From Pseudonocardia broussonetiae (GTDB lineage Bacteria; Actinomycetota; Actinomycetes; Mycobacteriales; Pseudonocardiaceae), in the NCBI RefSeq assembly GCF_013155125.1, contig NZ_CP053564.1, forward strand, positions 6,145,501 to 6,209,500: a stretch of 64,000 nucleotides of DNA, written 5' to 3'. How positions within the stretch are numbered: the stretch's first letter is position 1; each line of letters begins with the position of its first letter. The notes beneath the pieces were generated by a model. That model was not told where the DNA came from. It saw nothing but the letters and a program-made list of their open reading frames with translations, and did not search any database. This document shows, in pieces, positions 26,450-37,771 of the stretch. Position numbers and translations under genes: made by a program.

Positions 26450-27681
26450 GCCTGCGCCCTCCGCCCGCCGCCGACGACCACCGCGACCGCGAGGGCGCCC
26501 ACCGCGGCCACGCCGGCGAAGATGTAGAAGCCCCACGGGTAGGCGACCCCGGCCGTCAGCAGCGCGCCGCCGATCAGCGGGCCCGCGATCGCGCCGATCC
26601 GGCCCACCCCGCTGACGCTGCCCAGCGCCGTGCCGCGCACCGCGGCCGGGTAGTGCTGGCCGACGAAGGCGTAGCAGAGCACCTGCGCGCTGAACACGAA
26701 GATGCCGGCCAGCAGCACGCTGACGTAGACCCCGATCCCGGGCAGCCGGATGCTCAGCAGGGCCAGGAACAGCGCGCCGAGCGCGAACCAGGTGATCGTG
26801 GCGAGGCGGGTGCCGATGCGGTCGGCCACGCGGCCGGCGACGAGCAGGCCGATCACCGCACCCGCGTTGAGCGTGAGCAGCAGGGCGAGCGAGGCGTTGA
26901 GCTCGTAGCCCGCGGAGATCATGATCTGCGGCAGCCAGGTGTTGAGCCCGTAGACGAGCAGCAGGCCCATGACCGAGGTGACCCAGAAGGCGAGCGTGGC
27001 GCGCAGGTAGCCGTCGCGGAACAGCGCCCGGACGGGGTCGGCCGGGGCCGGGGCATCCGGGGCGGCCCGCCCGGGCTCGCGGGCCCGCAGGAAGTCGACC
27101 GACTCGGGCAGGAACCGCCACAGCAGCGGCACGAGCACGAGCGCCGGTAGCGCGCCGATCACGAACATCGCGGGCCAGCCCAGCGTCGGGATCACGGCGA
27201 TCCCGAGCAGCGCCGTGGCGACCGCGCCCACGTGGTAGCCGGTCATGAGGACCGTCGTCGCGCTGCCCGAACCGCCGGGCGGTGCGTACTCGGTGACCAT
27301 CGCCAGCGCCACCGGCAGCACCCCGCCGAGACCGAGGCCGGCGAGGAAGCGCAGCAGCCCGAACACCTCCGGGCCCGGCGCGAACGCGCAGGCCAGCGTC
27401 AGCACCGAGAACCCGACGACGGTGAGCAGCATCGTGCGCCGCCGCCCGATGACGTCGGCGACCGGCCCGATCGCCAGCGCCCCCACCATGATCCCCAGCA
27501 GGCCGACGACCGAGATCAGCGCGCCGGAGTTGGGGTCGAGCCCCCAGTCGCTCTTCAGCAGGGCCGGCAGCACCGCCCCGAGGACGACGATGTCGTACCC
27601 CTCGAGGGCGACCGCCGCCCAGCAGAGGGGGCGCACCCACCCCGCTCCGACCTGCGACCGCGCTACCGACTCCGTTGTCAT
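26446..27681 (-). CDS. MFS aromatic acid:H+ symporter (AAHS family)
   Basis: A 411-residue twelve-helix transporter. The AAHS signature in helix 1 (ALEGYDIVVLGAVLP) and GPVADVIGRRRTML after helix 2 point to uptake of aromatic or benzoate-like acids. It is coupled to the downstream decarboxylase by a 4-base overlap, so the pair probably imports and decarboxylates the same class of compound. ATG 27681 lies 8 bases after CAGACT. The substrate is not proven. Confidence 0.82.
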   Translation of the reverse strand: MTTESVARSQVGAGWVRPLCWAAVALEGYDIVVLGAVLPALLKSDWGLDPNSGALISVVGLLGIMVGALAIGPVADVIGRRRTMLLTVVGFSVLTLACAFAPGPEVFGLLRFLAGLGLGGVLPVALAMVTEYAPPGGSGSATTVLMTGYHVGAVATALLGIAVIPTLGWPAMFVIGALPALVLVPLLWRFLPESVDFLRAREPGRAAPDAPAPADPVRALFRDGYLRATLAFWVTSVMGLLLVYGLNTWLPQIMISAGYELNASLALLLTLNAGAVIGLLVAGRVADRIGTRLATITWFALGALFLALLSIRLPGIGVYVSVLLAGIFVFSAQVLCYAFVGQHYPAAVRGTALGSVSGVGRIGAIAGPLIGGALLTAGVAYPWGFYIFAGVAAVGALAVAVVVGGGRRAQA

Positions 27682-27732
27682 GGCCGGGGAGTCTGACTCC
27701 GCCCGCTCTTGCCGGTCAGGGGCAGTTCCCAC

Positions 27733-28473
27733 TCAGTGGAGAGCGCGCGAGATCGCGCCGGCCGCCATCCGCACCGCGGGCACGAGCAGCGTGAGGTTCT
27801 CGGTGTCGCTGGGCACCACGACCGAGATGCCGGCCAGCACCTCCCCCGACGGCCCGACGACCGGCGCGGCCACCGACGCCGCCCCGTCCGTCATCTCCTC
27901 GCGCGAGAGGCAGGAGCCGGTGCGCCGGATCTCGGCCAGCGCGGCGGCCAGGCGCGCCGGGTCGGTGATCGTGCCCGACGCGACGCGCGGGAGCCCGGTG
28001 GCCAGCACCGCGTCCAGCACCTCCGCGGGGGCGTGGGCGAGCAGGACCTTCCCCGGTCCGCTGGCGTGCAGCGGCAGGCGCTTGCCCACCTGCGAGCGCA
28101 GCGCGAGCGGCGCGTGCCCGGCCAGCCGCTCCAGGAACAGGGCGTGCTCGCCGTCGAGGACGACCAGGTGCACCGGGTGCCCGGTGACGGCGCACAGCTC
28201 CTGCAGCACGGGCAGCGCGGCGTCGCGCAGCCCCCGCGCGACGGGCGCGAGCGACCCGACCTCCCACAGCCGCATCCCGACCCGGTAGCGCCCGCGGCCC
28301 ACCTTCTCCAGCGCGCCCCACCCGACGAGCTCCGCCACCAGCCGGTACGCGGTGGCCGAGGGCAGCCCGGACGCCTGCGCGATCGCGGCGAGGGTCTGCT
28401 CGGGGCGGTCCGGGGCGAACGTGCCGAGGACGGCCAGGCCCCGGCCCAGCACCGAGCGCGTGGCGGGGCTCAC
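27733..28473 (-). CDS. IclR-family transcription regulator
   Basis: A 246-residue regulator with an N-terminal winged helix (1-65, TLAAIAQASGLPSATAYRLVAELVGWGALEK) and a C-terminal ligand-binding domain (75-246, GHPVHLVVLDGEHALFLERL ... CLSREEMTDGAASVAAPV). IclR proteins usually control adjacent catabolic genes, and this one precedes the transporter and decarboxylase on the same strand by 51 bp. GTG 28473 lies 8 bases after TACCCT. The effector is unknown. Confidence 0.9.
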   Translation of the reverse strand: MSPATRSVLGRGLAVLGTFAPDRPEQTLAAIAQASGLPSATAYRLVAELVGWGALEKVGRGRYRVGMRLWEVGSLAPVARGLRDAALPVLQELCAVTGHPVHLVVLDGEHALFLERLAGHAPLALRSQVGKRLPLHASGPGKVLLAHAPAEVLDAVLATGLPRVASGTITDPARLAAALAEIRRTGSCLSREEMTDGAASVAAPVVGPSGEVLAGISVVVPSDTENLTLLVPAVRMAAGAISRALH

Positions 28474-28481
28474 GCGGACCG

Positions 28482-28529
28482 AGGGTAGGGCCCGCTCGCC
28501 CGGCCGGGAACGGGGTCGTCGGATAGGTT
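28482..28529. promoter_or_regulatory. Divergent -10 boxes of iclR-type gene and treY
   Basis: TACCCT on the minus strand (28482-28487) and TAGGTT on the plus strand (28524-28529, 7 bases before GTG 28537). Confidence 0.5.
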
Positions 28530-28536
28530 CTCGCGC

Positions 28537-30873
28537 GTGCCAGATGCTCGGAGAACCGTGGCCCCGTCGTCCACCTACCGGCTGCAGTTCTCGAAGGACA
28601 CCACCTTCGACGATGCCGTCGGCCTGGTCCCCTACCTCGACGCCCTCGGCGTCGGAGCCCTCTACGCCTCCCCGCTGCTGGAGTCCGGCGCGGGCTCGAA
28701 CCACGGCTACGACGTCGTCGACCCGACCCGCGTCTCGGCCGAGCGCGGCGGCGAGGAGGGCAGGCGACGGCTCGTCGACGCCGTGCGCGCGGCCGGCCTC
28801 GGGTTCGTCCTGGACATCGTGCCCAACCACGTGGGAGTGGAGAACGCGAAGGCCAACCCGTGGTGGTGGGACGTGCTGCGGCTGGGCCGGGAGTCCGAGC
28901 ACGCCGGAACGTTCGACATCGACTGGGACGCGGGCCCGATCCTGCTCCCGATCCTGGGCGACGACTCGGTCGACGACCTCACCGACGTCGACGGCGAGCT
29001 GCGCTACTACGAGCACGCCTTCCCGATCGCCCCCGGCACGGGCGAGGGCACCCCGCAGGAGGTGCACGAGCGCCAGCACTACCGGCTCGTGCACTGGAAG
29101 CGCGGCGCCGCCGAGCTCACCTACCGCCGCTTCTTCGACGTCTCCACGCTCGCCGCCGTGCGCGTCGAGGTCCCGGAGATCTTCGAGAAGACCCACCGCG
29201 AGGTGCTGCGCTGGGTCGAGGCGGGCGACGTCGACGGCATCCGCGTCGACCACCCCGACGGCCTGGCCGAACCCGGCACCTACATGCGGCTCCTGCGCGC
29301 GGCCATCGGGCCCGACCGGTGGCTGCTGGTCGAGAAGATCCTCGGCGTCGGCGAGGACCTGCCGGCGTCCTGGCCGGTCGACGGCACCTCCGGCTACGAG
29401 GCGCTGCGCGAGGTGCAGGGGCTGTTCGTCGACCCCGACGGCGCCGGCCTGCTCACCCAGCTCGCCGCCGAGCACACCGGCGGGAAGCAGAGCCTGCACG
29501 CCGCCGAGCACGACGCCCGCCGCGAGGTGGCCGGCACGATCCTGGCCGCCGAGGTGCGCCGGATCGCGGCGACCGCCGCCCGTGCGTGGCAAACCGGGCC
29601 AGAGCCACGTTTTGCGCTCACGAGCGTCGAAGACGCCGTCGCCGAGCTGCTCTGCGGGTTCCCGGTCTACCGCTCCTACCTGCCCGAGGGCCGCGACGCG
29701 CTCGACACCGCCGTCTCGGTGGCCCGCACGCACCGCCCCGACCTGGCCGAGGTCCTGGAGGCGATCCGCACCACGATGCTCGCCGAGCCGGGCGCCGAGC
29801 TCGCCACCCGCGTCCAGCAGACCTCCGGCATGGTCATGGCCAAGGGCGTCGAGGACACCGCGTTCTACCGCTGGAACCGGTTCGTCGCGCTCAACGAGGT
29901 CGGCGGCGACCCGGCCCGCTTCGGGGTCTCCCCCCGCGAGTTCCACACCGCGCTCGCCGTCCGCGAGGCCTCCTGGCCCGCCACGATGACCACCCTGTCG
30001 ACGCACGACGCCAAGCGCTCCGAGGACGTCCGCGCGCGCCTGGCCGTGCTCGCCGAGATCCCCGGCGAGTGGGCCGACAGGTTCCGCCGCTGGTCCGCGG
30101 CCCACCCGCTGCCCGACCGCTCGCTGGACCTGCTGGCCTGGCAGAACCTGGTCGGCGCCTGGCCCATCTCGGTCGAGCGGATGGCGGCCTACCTGGGCAA
30201 GGCGTCGAAGGAGGCCAAGCTCGTCACCAGCCACGTCGAGGCCGTCGCCGAGGTCGACGAGGCGGTCGCCGCGTGGCCCGCGGCCGTGATGGGCGACGCC
30301 GCGCTCGTCGCCGAGATCGAGGAGTTCGTCGGGCGGATCTCCGGGCCGGGCCGGGTCAACTCGCTGGGGCAGAAGCTGCTGCAGATCGCCGCGCCCGGCG
30401 TGCCGGACGTGTACCAGGGCACGGAGCTGTTCGAGTACTCGCTCGTCGACCCCGACAACCGCCGCCCGATCGACTGGGACGTGCGCCGGGACCTGCTGGC
30501 CCGGCTCGACGGGGGCTGGCTGCCCGACGTCGACGCCGAGGGGGCGGCGAAGCTGCTCGTGACGATCGCCGCGCTGCGGCTGCGGCGCCGTCGCCCCGGG
30601 CTGTTCGACGGCTACCGCACCGTGCCCGCGCAGGGTCCCGCCGCCGGGCACGCGGTCGCGTTCTCGCGCTCGTCGTCGCTGGTGGCCGTGGCGACGCGGC
30701 TGCCGGTCGGGCTCGCCGAGCGCGGCGGCTGGGGCGACACCGTCCTCCCGCTGCCCGACGCGGCCACCGACTGGCACGACGTCGTCAGCGGCACCGCCGT
30801 CGACGGCTCGGCACCCGCGCTGGGCACGCTGCTCGCCCGTTACCCGGTGGCGCTGCTGGTGCGCCCGGAGTAG
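28537..30873 (+). CDS. treY: Malto-oligosyltrehalose synthase
   Basis: A GH13 enzyme that turns the reducing-end alpha-1,4 bond of a maltodextrin into the alpha-1,1 bond of trehalose. The 778 residues start with STYRLQFSKDTTFDDAVGLVPYLDALGV, typical of TreY. Catalytic residues appear as D238 (DGIRVDHPDGL), E266 (WLLVEKIL) and D491 (TLSTHDAKRSED). GTG 28537 is at leaderless distance from TAGGTT. Product goes to TreZ, encoded 1.8 kb downstream on the same strand beyond two minus-strand genes. Confidence 0.95.
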   Translation: MPDARRTVAPSSTYRLQFSKDTTFDDAVGLVPYLDALGVGALYASPLLESGAGSNHGYDVVDPTRVSAERGGEEGRRRLVDAVRAAGLGFVLDIVPNHVGVENAKANPWWWDVLRLGRESEHAGTFDIDWDAGPILLPILGDDSVDDLTDVDGELRYYEHAFPIAPGTGEGTPQEVHERQHYRLVHWKRGAAELTYRRFFDVSTLAAVRVEVPEIFEKTHREVLRWVEAGDVDGIRVDHPDGLAEPGTYMRLLRAAIGPDRWLLVEKILGVGEDLPASWPVDGTSGYEALREVQGLFVDPDGAGLLTQLAAEHTGGKQSLHAAEHDARREVAGTILAAEVRRIAATAARAWQTGPEPRFALTSVEDAVAELLCGFPVYRSYLPEGRDALDTAVSVARTHRPDLAEVLEAIRTTMLAEPGAELATRVQQTSGMVMAKGVEDTAFYRWNRFVALNEVGGDPARFGVSPREFHTALAVREASWPATMTTLSTHDAKRSEDVRARLAVLAEIPGEWADRFRRWSAAHPLPDRSLDLLAWQNLVGAWPISVERMAAYLGKASKEAKLVTSHVEAVAEVDEAVAAWPAAVMGDAALVAEIEEFVGRISGPGRVNSLGQKLLQIAAPGVPDVYQGTELFEYSLVDPDNRRPIDWDVRRDLLARLDGGWLPDVDAEGAAKLLVTIAALRLRRRRPGLFDGYRTVPAQGPAAGHAVAFSRSSSLVAVATRLPVGLAERGGWGDTVLPLPDAATDWHDVVSGTAVDGSAPALGTLLARYPVALLVRPE

Positions 30874-30874
30874 C

Positions 30875-31723
30875 TCACGACCGGGCCGAGACCACCGGGA
30901 TCCGGTCGGTCTCGGCCGCGTCGACGGCGGCGGGAGCCGCGGGCGCGGCCGGCGCGGCCGGCTCGTCGTCCCCGGTCGGGCCGCCCTCGACGAGCGAGGG
31001 GTCGGCCACCCGCAGTGCGACCGAGCCGCGCGCGCGGCGGACCTGGACCAGGCCGAGCGCACCCCGCAGCACGATGATCATGCCGAGGTCCTCGGTGACC
31101 TCCTCGACGTGCGTGCCGACCTGCAGCGGGACGCCGTCGAGGCCGGGGCGGTCGAGGAACCCGTTGACGGTCTCGAACCCCAGCGACGCGACGAAGAACA
31201 CCGCGATGCCGAGCAGCAGGTCGCGCCGGGGAGCGCCGCGCAGCCGCGTCGCCAGGCGCCAGAACGCCCACACCACCCCGGCCCCGATGACGGCGCCCGG
31301 CAGCACCCAGGCGTACTCGAACGCCCCGAGGTCGCCCTCGGCCATGAGGTCGCCCAGCGCCTTGAGGTGCTCGTGCAGCGCGGCGAAGTCGTCGAACCCG
31401 AGCAGCGCGAGCAGGAGCGCCACCACCAGGAACGGCGCGCGTATCCGGCCCCCGGCCAGCACGCCGGCCAGCGCGAGGACGCAGGCCGGGGCGAGGAACG
31501 TCATGACGCTGAAGAACGTCGGGAGGTTCATCTCCTCGGAGACGCCGAAGAACAGCCGCACCGGTGAGCCGGGTGCGGACAGGACGTCGACGTCCGGGGC
31601 GATGTTGGGCAGACCGATGCTGAGCAGTCCGAGCACGAACGCGGTGACGGCCAGCGCCCGGGGCAGGCTCGGCGCGGGGGCGCGCCAGGTCGTGTCGTCC
31701 TGACCGCGTCGGTGTCCCGCCAT
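30875..31723 (-). CDS. Hypothetical multi-pass membrane protein
   Basis: Not recognised. The 282 residues hold about six hydrophobic helices (25-45, 70-92, 96-112, 137-157, 166-184 and around 210-225). Acidic and histidine residues lie in or near the membrane (FDDFAALHEHLKALGD, FETVNGFLDRPG, VGTHVEEVTEDLGM), which could bind a metal or be catalytic. The last 50 residues are a disordered Ala/Pro-rich tail. ATG 31723 has GGGGAGGG just upstream, with a possible -10 box TACGAT at 31754-31759. The stop is 1 bp from that of treY. Confidence 0.65.
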   Translation of the reverse strand: MAGHRRGQDDTTWRAPAPSLPRALAVTAFVLGLLSIGLPNIAPDVDVLSAPGSPVRLFFGVSEEMNLPTFFSVMTFLAPACVLALAGVLAGGRIRAPFLVVALLLALLGFDDFAALHEHLKALGDLMAEGDLGAFEYAWVLPGAVIGAGVVWAFWRLATRLRGAPRRDLLLGIAVFFVASLGFETVNGFLDRPGLDGVPLQVGTHVEEVTEDLGMIIVLRGALGLVQVRRARGSVALRVADPSLVEGGPTGDDEPAAPAAPAAPAAVDAAETDRIPVVSARS

Positions 31724-31814
31724 GCGCCCTCCCCGTGCAGTGCCTGGGACGGCATCGTATGGGTGAACACGAGGCGTCGCGCGGCCGACTCCCGGGTGAC
31801 CACCGCCCGTTCTC

Positions 31815-32603
31815 TCAGGCCGGCGCTCGTCCGAAAGGGGTATGTCCGGTAACCGACCGGACGACCAGTTCCGGTGGCGGTTCGACGCGCTCGGGCACCG
31901 CCCGGTCGGGGAAGTCGAACAGTCCGATGATCAACAACATCGGGTAGTCCGGGGACTGGCGGCTGGAGCGGACCACCCGGCCGTCGACGAGGAAGTCGAC
32001 GCCGTCGGGCCGCCACTCGACCGCGTACTCGTGGAGCACGGCCACGTCGACGTCCATCGGGTCCGCGGAGAACTCCTCGTGCAGCGCCGGGTCGCGGAAC
32101 GGGTGGATGCCGCTGCCGACCCGGGCGGTGCCCTCACCGAGCGCGTCGCCGAACACCTCGACGAGGCAGATCTCGCCGCTGCGCTCGGGCCGGTCCTCGA
32201 TGCCGACCATCCAGGCCGAGAACATCGACCGCGGGCCGAGCTCGGCCCGGCACCTGACCGCGACCCGGCCGTGGTGCGGGGTGAAGCCCCACGGGTCGCG
32301 CCCCGGCGCGGGCTGCTCCTGCGCGACGACCAGGCCCTCGCGGAAGGGCTGCTGGCCCTGCGTGCTCCCCACCGGCCCCGACCGGTTGCCCGTCTGCACC
32401 GCCGACACCCGCAGCGGCCCGTCGTGCAGGTCCGGGCACCACAGCGGGTGGTCGTCGGGGATCGTCAGGTGCAGGCCGTCGGGGTCCAGCCGGTAGGCGG
32501 CGGCCGCGGCCTCGCGCGAGCTCCAGGCGGGCAGGTAGGCGGGGGTCCACACGCTCTCGTCGAGCGAGCCTCCGGTGAACCGCTCCTCGAGGTCCGGGAT
32601 CAC
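31815..32603 (-). CDS. GH16-like concanavalin-fold protein
   Basis: A 262-residue protein of the family 16 glycosidase/LamG-like fold. The usual active-site motif ExDxxE appears as EICLVEVFG, so both glutamates are present but the middle aspartate is cysteine. Around it, FSAWMVGIEDRPERSGE and LHEYAVEWRPDGVDFLVDG match the beta-jelly-roll of the family. No signal peptide is present, so it should be cytoplasmic, unusual for GH16. It may act on internal glucans, given the glgX/treY/treZ setting, or be a binding protein. GTG 32603 lies 6 bases after CAGGAT. Confidence 0.72.
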   Translation of the reverse strand: MIPDLEERFTGGSLDESVWTPAYLPAWSSREAAAAAYRLDPDGLHLTIPDDHPLWCPDLHDGPLRVSAVQTGNRSGPVGSTQGQQPFREGLVVAQEQPAPGRDPWGFTPHHGRVAVRCRAELGPRSMFSAWMVGIEDRPERSGEICLVEVFGDALGEGTARVGSGIHPFRDPALHEEFSADPMDVDVAVLHEYAVEWRPDGVDFLVDGRVVRSSRQSPDYPMLLIIGLFDFPDRAVPERVEPPPELVVRSVTGHTPFGRAPA

Positions 32604-32609
32604 CCCGGC

Positions 32610-32669
32610 ATCCTGTCAGCAGACCCACACCCGGCGCGCCCAGCGGCCGGGGCGTCCAACCGGCAGGAT
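32610..32669. promoter_or_regulatory. Divergent -10 boxes of GH16-like gene and treZ
   Basis: CAGGAT occurs on both strands: minus 32610-32615 (6 bases before GTG 32603) and plus 32664-32669 (6 bases before GTG 32676). CANNNT is a weaker form of the box seen elsewhere in the window. Confidence 0.4.
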
Positions 32670-32675
32670 TCGCGC

Positions 32676-34415
32676 GTGACGGATTTCGAGGTGTGGGCCC
32701 CGCACCGCAACCAGGTACGCGTGCTCGTCGACGGCACGACCCACCCCATGACCCGCGACGGCGCCGGCTGGTGGCGGGCCGACGTCGACGGCGCCGAACC
32801 CGGCACGGCCTACGCCTTCCTGCTCGACGACGACGAGACCCCGCTGCCCGACCCGCGCTCGCGGTGGCAGCCGACCGGCGTGCACGGCGCCTCGCGGCTC
32901 TACGACGAGGGCGCGCACCGCTGGCAGGACCGCATGTGGACCGGTCGCGCGCTGCCCGGCGCCGTCCTCTACGAGCTGCACATCGGCACGTTCACCGGCG
33001 AGGGCACCTTCGACTCCGCGATCGGCAAGCTCGACCACCTCGCCGCGCTCGGCGTCGACATGGTGGAGGTGCTGCCCGTCAACGCCGTCGACGGCCCGCG
33101 CAACTGGGGCTACGACGGCGTCGGCTGGTACGCCGTCACCGAGAACTACGGCGGCCCCGACGCGTTCAAGCGCTTCGTCGACGCCTGCCACCTGCGCGGG
33201 ATGGGCGTCGTGCTCGACGTCGTCTACAACCACCTCGGGCCGTCCGGCGCCTACCTCGACAAGTTCGCGCCGTACTTCTCGGGCAGCAACATCTGGGGCC
33301 CGTCGGTCAACCTCGACAAGGCCCACTCCGAGCCCGTGCGCCGCTACGTCATCGAGAACGCGCTGATGTGGCTGCGCGACTTCCACGTCGACGGGCTGCG
33401 CCTCGACGCCGTCCACGCGCTGCACGACGAGCGCGCCACGCACGTGCTCGAACAGCTCGCGATCGAGGTGGAGGCGCTGGCGACGCACGTGGGGCGCCCG
33501 CTGTCGCTGATCGCCGAGTCCGACCTCAACGACGCGCGGCTGGTCACGGCCCGCGAGGGCGGCGGCTACGGCCTGCACGCCCAGTGGTGCGACGACATCC
33601 ACCACTCGCTGCACTCCACGCTCACCGGCGAGGGACAGGGCTACTACGCCGACTTCGCCACCGCCGGCCTCACCGGGCTCGCGCACGTGTTCACCCGCGC
33701 GTTCCTGCACGAGGGCACGTGGTCGAGCTTCCGCCAGCGGCTGCACGGCGCGCCCGTCGACACCCGCCGCGTCCCCGGCCACCGCTTCCTCGCCTACCTG
33801 CAGAACCACGACCAGATCGGCAACCGCGCCACCGGCGACCGCCTCACCCAGACCCTCTCCCCCGGCCTGCTGGCCTGCGGCGCCGCGCTGCTGTTCGGCT
33901 CGCCGTTCACGCCGATGCTGTTCATGGGCGAGGAGTGGGGCGCGCGGACGCCGTGGCAGTTCTTCTCCCACTTCCCCGACCCGGCGCTGCGCGAGGCCGT
34001 CCGGAAGGGCCGCACCGCGGAGTTCGCCGAGCACGGCTGGGGCGACGTGGAGGTGCCCGACCCCAACGCCGAGTCGACGTTCACCGACTCGAAGCTCGAC
34101 TGGGACGAGCAGCTCCAGGAGCCGCACGCCACCCTCCTGCAGGTGCACCGTCAGCTGATCGCGCTGCGCCGCGAGCACGCCGAGCTGTCGGACCCGTGGC
34201 TCGACGAGGTGGAGGTGGACATCGACGAGGACGCCCGCACCGTCGTCCTGCACCGCGGCCGCCTGCGGGTGGCGTGCAACCTGGGCCCCGACCCCGTCAC
34301 GCTCGCCCTCAACGCCCCCGTGCGCCGGATCCTGCTGGCCAGCGAGCCGACCGAGGGGGACGACGAGGCGCTGACGCTGCGGCCGGAGTCGTTCGCGGTC
34401 GTGCAGGTGGGCTGA
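32676..34415 (+). CDS. treZ: Malto-oligosyltrehalose trehalohydrolase
   Basis: Releases free trehalose from the TreY product. It is a 579-residue GH13 enzyme with an N-terminal beta-sandwich (FEVWAPHRNQVRVLVDGTTH) and the barrel. Catalytic residues are D244 in DGLRLDAVHAL, E281 in LIAESDLND and D379 in QNHDQIGNR. The start GTG 32676 was chosen by N-terminal homology and the upstream box. With glgX and treY it completes the glycogen to trehalose route. Confidence 0.94.
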   Translation: MTDFEVWAPHRNQVRVLVDGTTHPMTRDGAGWWRADVDGAEPGTAYAFLLDDDETPLPDPRSRWQPTGVHGASRLYDEGAHRWQDRMWTGRALPGAVLYELHIGTFTGEGTFDSAIGKLDHLAALGVDMVEVLPVNAVDGPRNWGYDGVGWYAVTENYGGPDAFKRFVDACHLRGMGVVLDVVYNHLGPSGAYLDKFAPYFSGSNIWGPSVNLDKAHSEPVRRYVIENALMWLRDFHVDGLRLDAVHALHDERATHVLEQLAIEVEALATHVGRPLSLIAESDLNDARLVTAREGGGYGLHAQWCDDIHHSLHSTLTGEGQGYYADFATAGLTGLAHVFTRAFLHEGTWSSFRQRLHGAPVDTRRVPGHRFLAYLQNHDQIGNRATGDRLTQTLSPGLLACGAALLFGSPFTPMLFMGEEWGARTPWQFFSHFPDPALREAVRKGRTAEFAEHGWGDVEVPDPNAESTFTDSKLDWDEQLQEPHATLLQVHRQLIALRREHAELSDPWLDEVEVDIDEDARTVVLHRGRLRVACNLGPDPVTLALNAPVRRILLASEPTEGDDEALTLRPESFAVVQVG

Positions 34416-34426
34416 CGCGCCGCGTT

Positions 34427-34474
34427 CGGTGCGCCACGGCTGTTCAGTGCCGTTCCGGCAGCAGTGGTGCACCG
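34427..34474. repeat. REP-like imperfect inverted repeat A
   Basis: CGGTGCGCCACGGCTG and CAGCAGTGGTGCACCG, 16-base arms with two mismatches, 16 bases apart. It overlaps the 3' end of the DUF559 gene and may act as a two-way terminator after treZ. It resembles the element at 35389. Confidence 0.5.
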
Positions 34475-35331
34475 ATCGCGCGGCCGACCTCCTCGACGAT
34501 CCGCTGTGCCCCGTCCCGGACGTCGAACCTCGTGTACCGCAAGATGCGCCAACCGCGGCTGACGAGCCGCGTGTAGCGGGCGGCGTCGCGGAGCACGCCC
34601 TCAGGGGTGGTGTGCTCCCCACCCTCGTACTCGATCGCGACCTTCGCGTGCGGGTACGCGAGGTCGAGCCAGACCGCCGTGCGCGCCGCCGGGTCCTGCA
34701 CCACCCACTGCACCCGGGGCCGGGGCAGCCCGGCGAGCTCCAGCAGCATCCGCAGCCGCGACTCCATCGGCGAGCCGGAGTACGGGTTCGCGTGCGCCAG
34801 GACGTCGATCACGCGAGGGTTGCCGATCGCCCGCGGGTAGTGCGTGAGGAAGTTGAGCAGCAGGTCCGGCGGGAACCTGTGCCGGTTGGCCAGCCGGTCC
34901 ACGGCCACGACGCCCTCGACGAGGTCGAGCCGCCGCGCGAGTCCGTACGCCGTGCGCAGTGCGCCGGTGACGCGGACGCCGCCCACGCTCGTCAGCTCTC
35001 CCGGCGCGATCCGCTCCCGGCGCACCACCAGACCCGGGTGCTCCCGCACACGCAGGCCGGTCGTGGTCACCTCGACGGGCGCGTCGCGCGGGCCGCAGGA
35101 GGCGCCGAGCAGCTCGGCCGCCGCCCACCCCGAGACCGCGCCGCGCTCCCCGACGAGCAGGCCCGCAGCGCGCGCCCGCAGCGCCAGGTCGGGCGGATGC
35201 TCGCCCACGGGCGCGTAGACGTCGGGGAACAGCCGGACGAACCGCGGTCCGCGCAGCCGGCCCCACGTCACCAGCCCGGCGGCCACTGCCTCCGACCCCC
35301 GGAACACCTCCGGCCAGCCCGTCACGCCCAC
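34444..35331 (-). CDS. AbiEi-like N-terminus plus DUF559 nuclease-fold protein
   Basis: A 295-residue protein common in actinobacteria. The N-terminal part (AAGLVTWGRLRGPRFVRLFPDVYAP) resembles the AbiEi antitoxin-type winged-helix domain. The C-terminal part has the PD-(D/E)XK layout of DUF559: MESRLRMLLELAGLP, VWLDLAYPHAKVAIEYEGGEHTT, RGWRILRYTRFDV. The nuclease core (acidic residue, then D and ExE with a lysine) seems intact. The start is uncertain: GTG 35331 is used, GTG 35325 is possible. REP-like repeats flank the gene on both sides. Its biological role is unknown. Confidence 0.7.
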   Translation of the reverse strand: MGVTGWPEVFRGSEAVAAGLVTWGRLRGPRFVRLFPDVYAPVGEHPPDLALRARAAGLLVGERGAVSGWAAAELLGASCGPRDAPVEVTTTGLRVREHPGLVVRRERIAPGELTSVGGVRVTGALRTAYGLARRLDLVEGVVAVDRLANRHRFPPDLLLNFLTHYPRAIGNPRVIDVLAHANPYSGSPMESRLRMLLELAGLPRPRVQWVVQDPAARTAVWLDLAYPHAKVAIEYEGGEHTTPEGVLRDAARYTRLVSRGWRILRYTRFDVRDGAQRIVEEVGRAIGAPLLPERH

Positions 35332-35388
35332 GCACGGCAGGGTGCACCTCCGACGTGCCGCCCGTGGGTGTTCCGCGGGACCCGCGTT

Positions 35389-35436
35389 CGGCACACCACG
35401 GTTCTGCGGAGCGTCCACGACAGCGATGGTGTGCCG
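35389..35436. repeat. REP-like perfect inverted repeat B
   Basis: CGGCACACCA and TGGTGTGCCG, 10-base perfect arms 28 bases apart. The left side shares GCGTTCGG-(n)-CCACGG with element A at 34427, so the two bracket the DUF559 gene. Confidence 0.5.
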
Positions 35437-35443
35437 GACGCAC

Positions 35444-35475
35444 GACGGCCCCGCTCCAACCGGAGCGGGGCCGTC
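35444..35475 (-). terminator. Strong hairpin downstream of mdh
   Basis: GACGGCCCCGCTCC, loop AACC, GGAGCGGGGCCGTC: a perfect 14-bp stem 11 bases past the mdh stop codon. There is no T-tract, as is common for actinobacterial terminators. Confidence 0.75.
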
Positions 35476-35486
35476 GGGAGCCGGGG

Positions 35487-37761
<2,275 letters not shown>

Positions 37762-37771
37762 CGTCCCCGGC

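Noticed and set aside
27733..31062. Very long IclR-type protein of 1109 residues
   Set aside because: Only the last 246 residues match IclR; the rest is antisense of treY. The start is GTG 28473 next to a -10 box.
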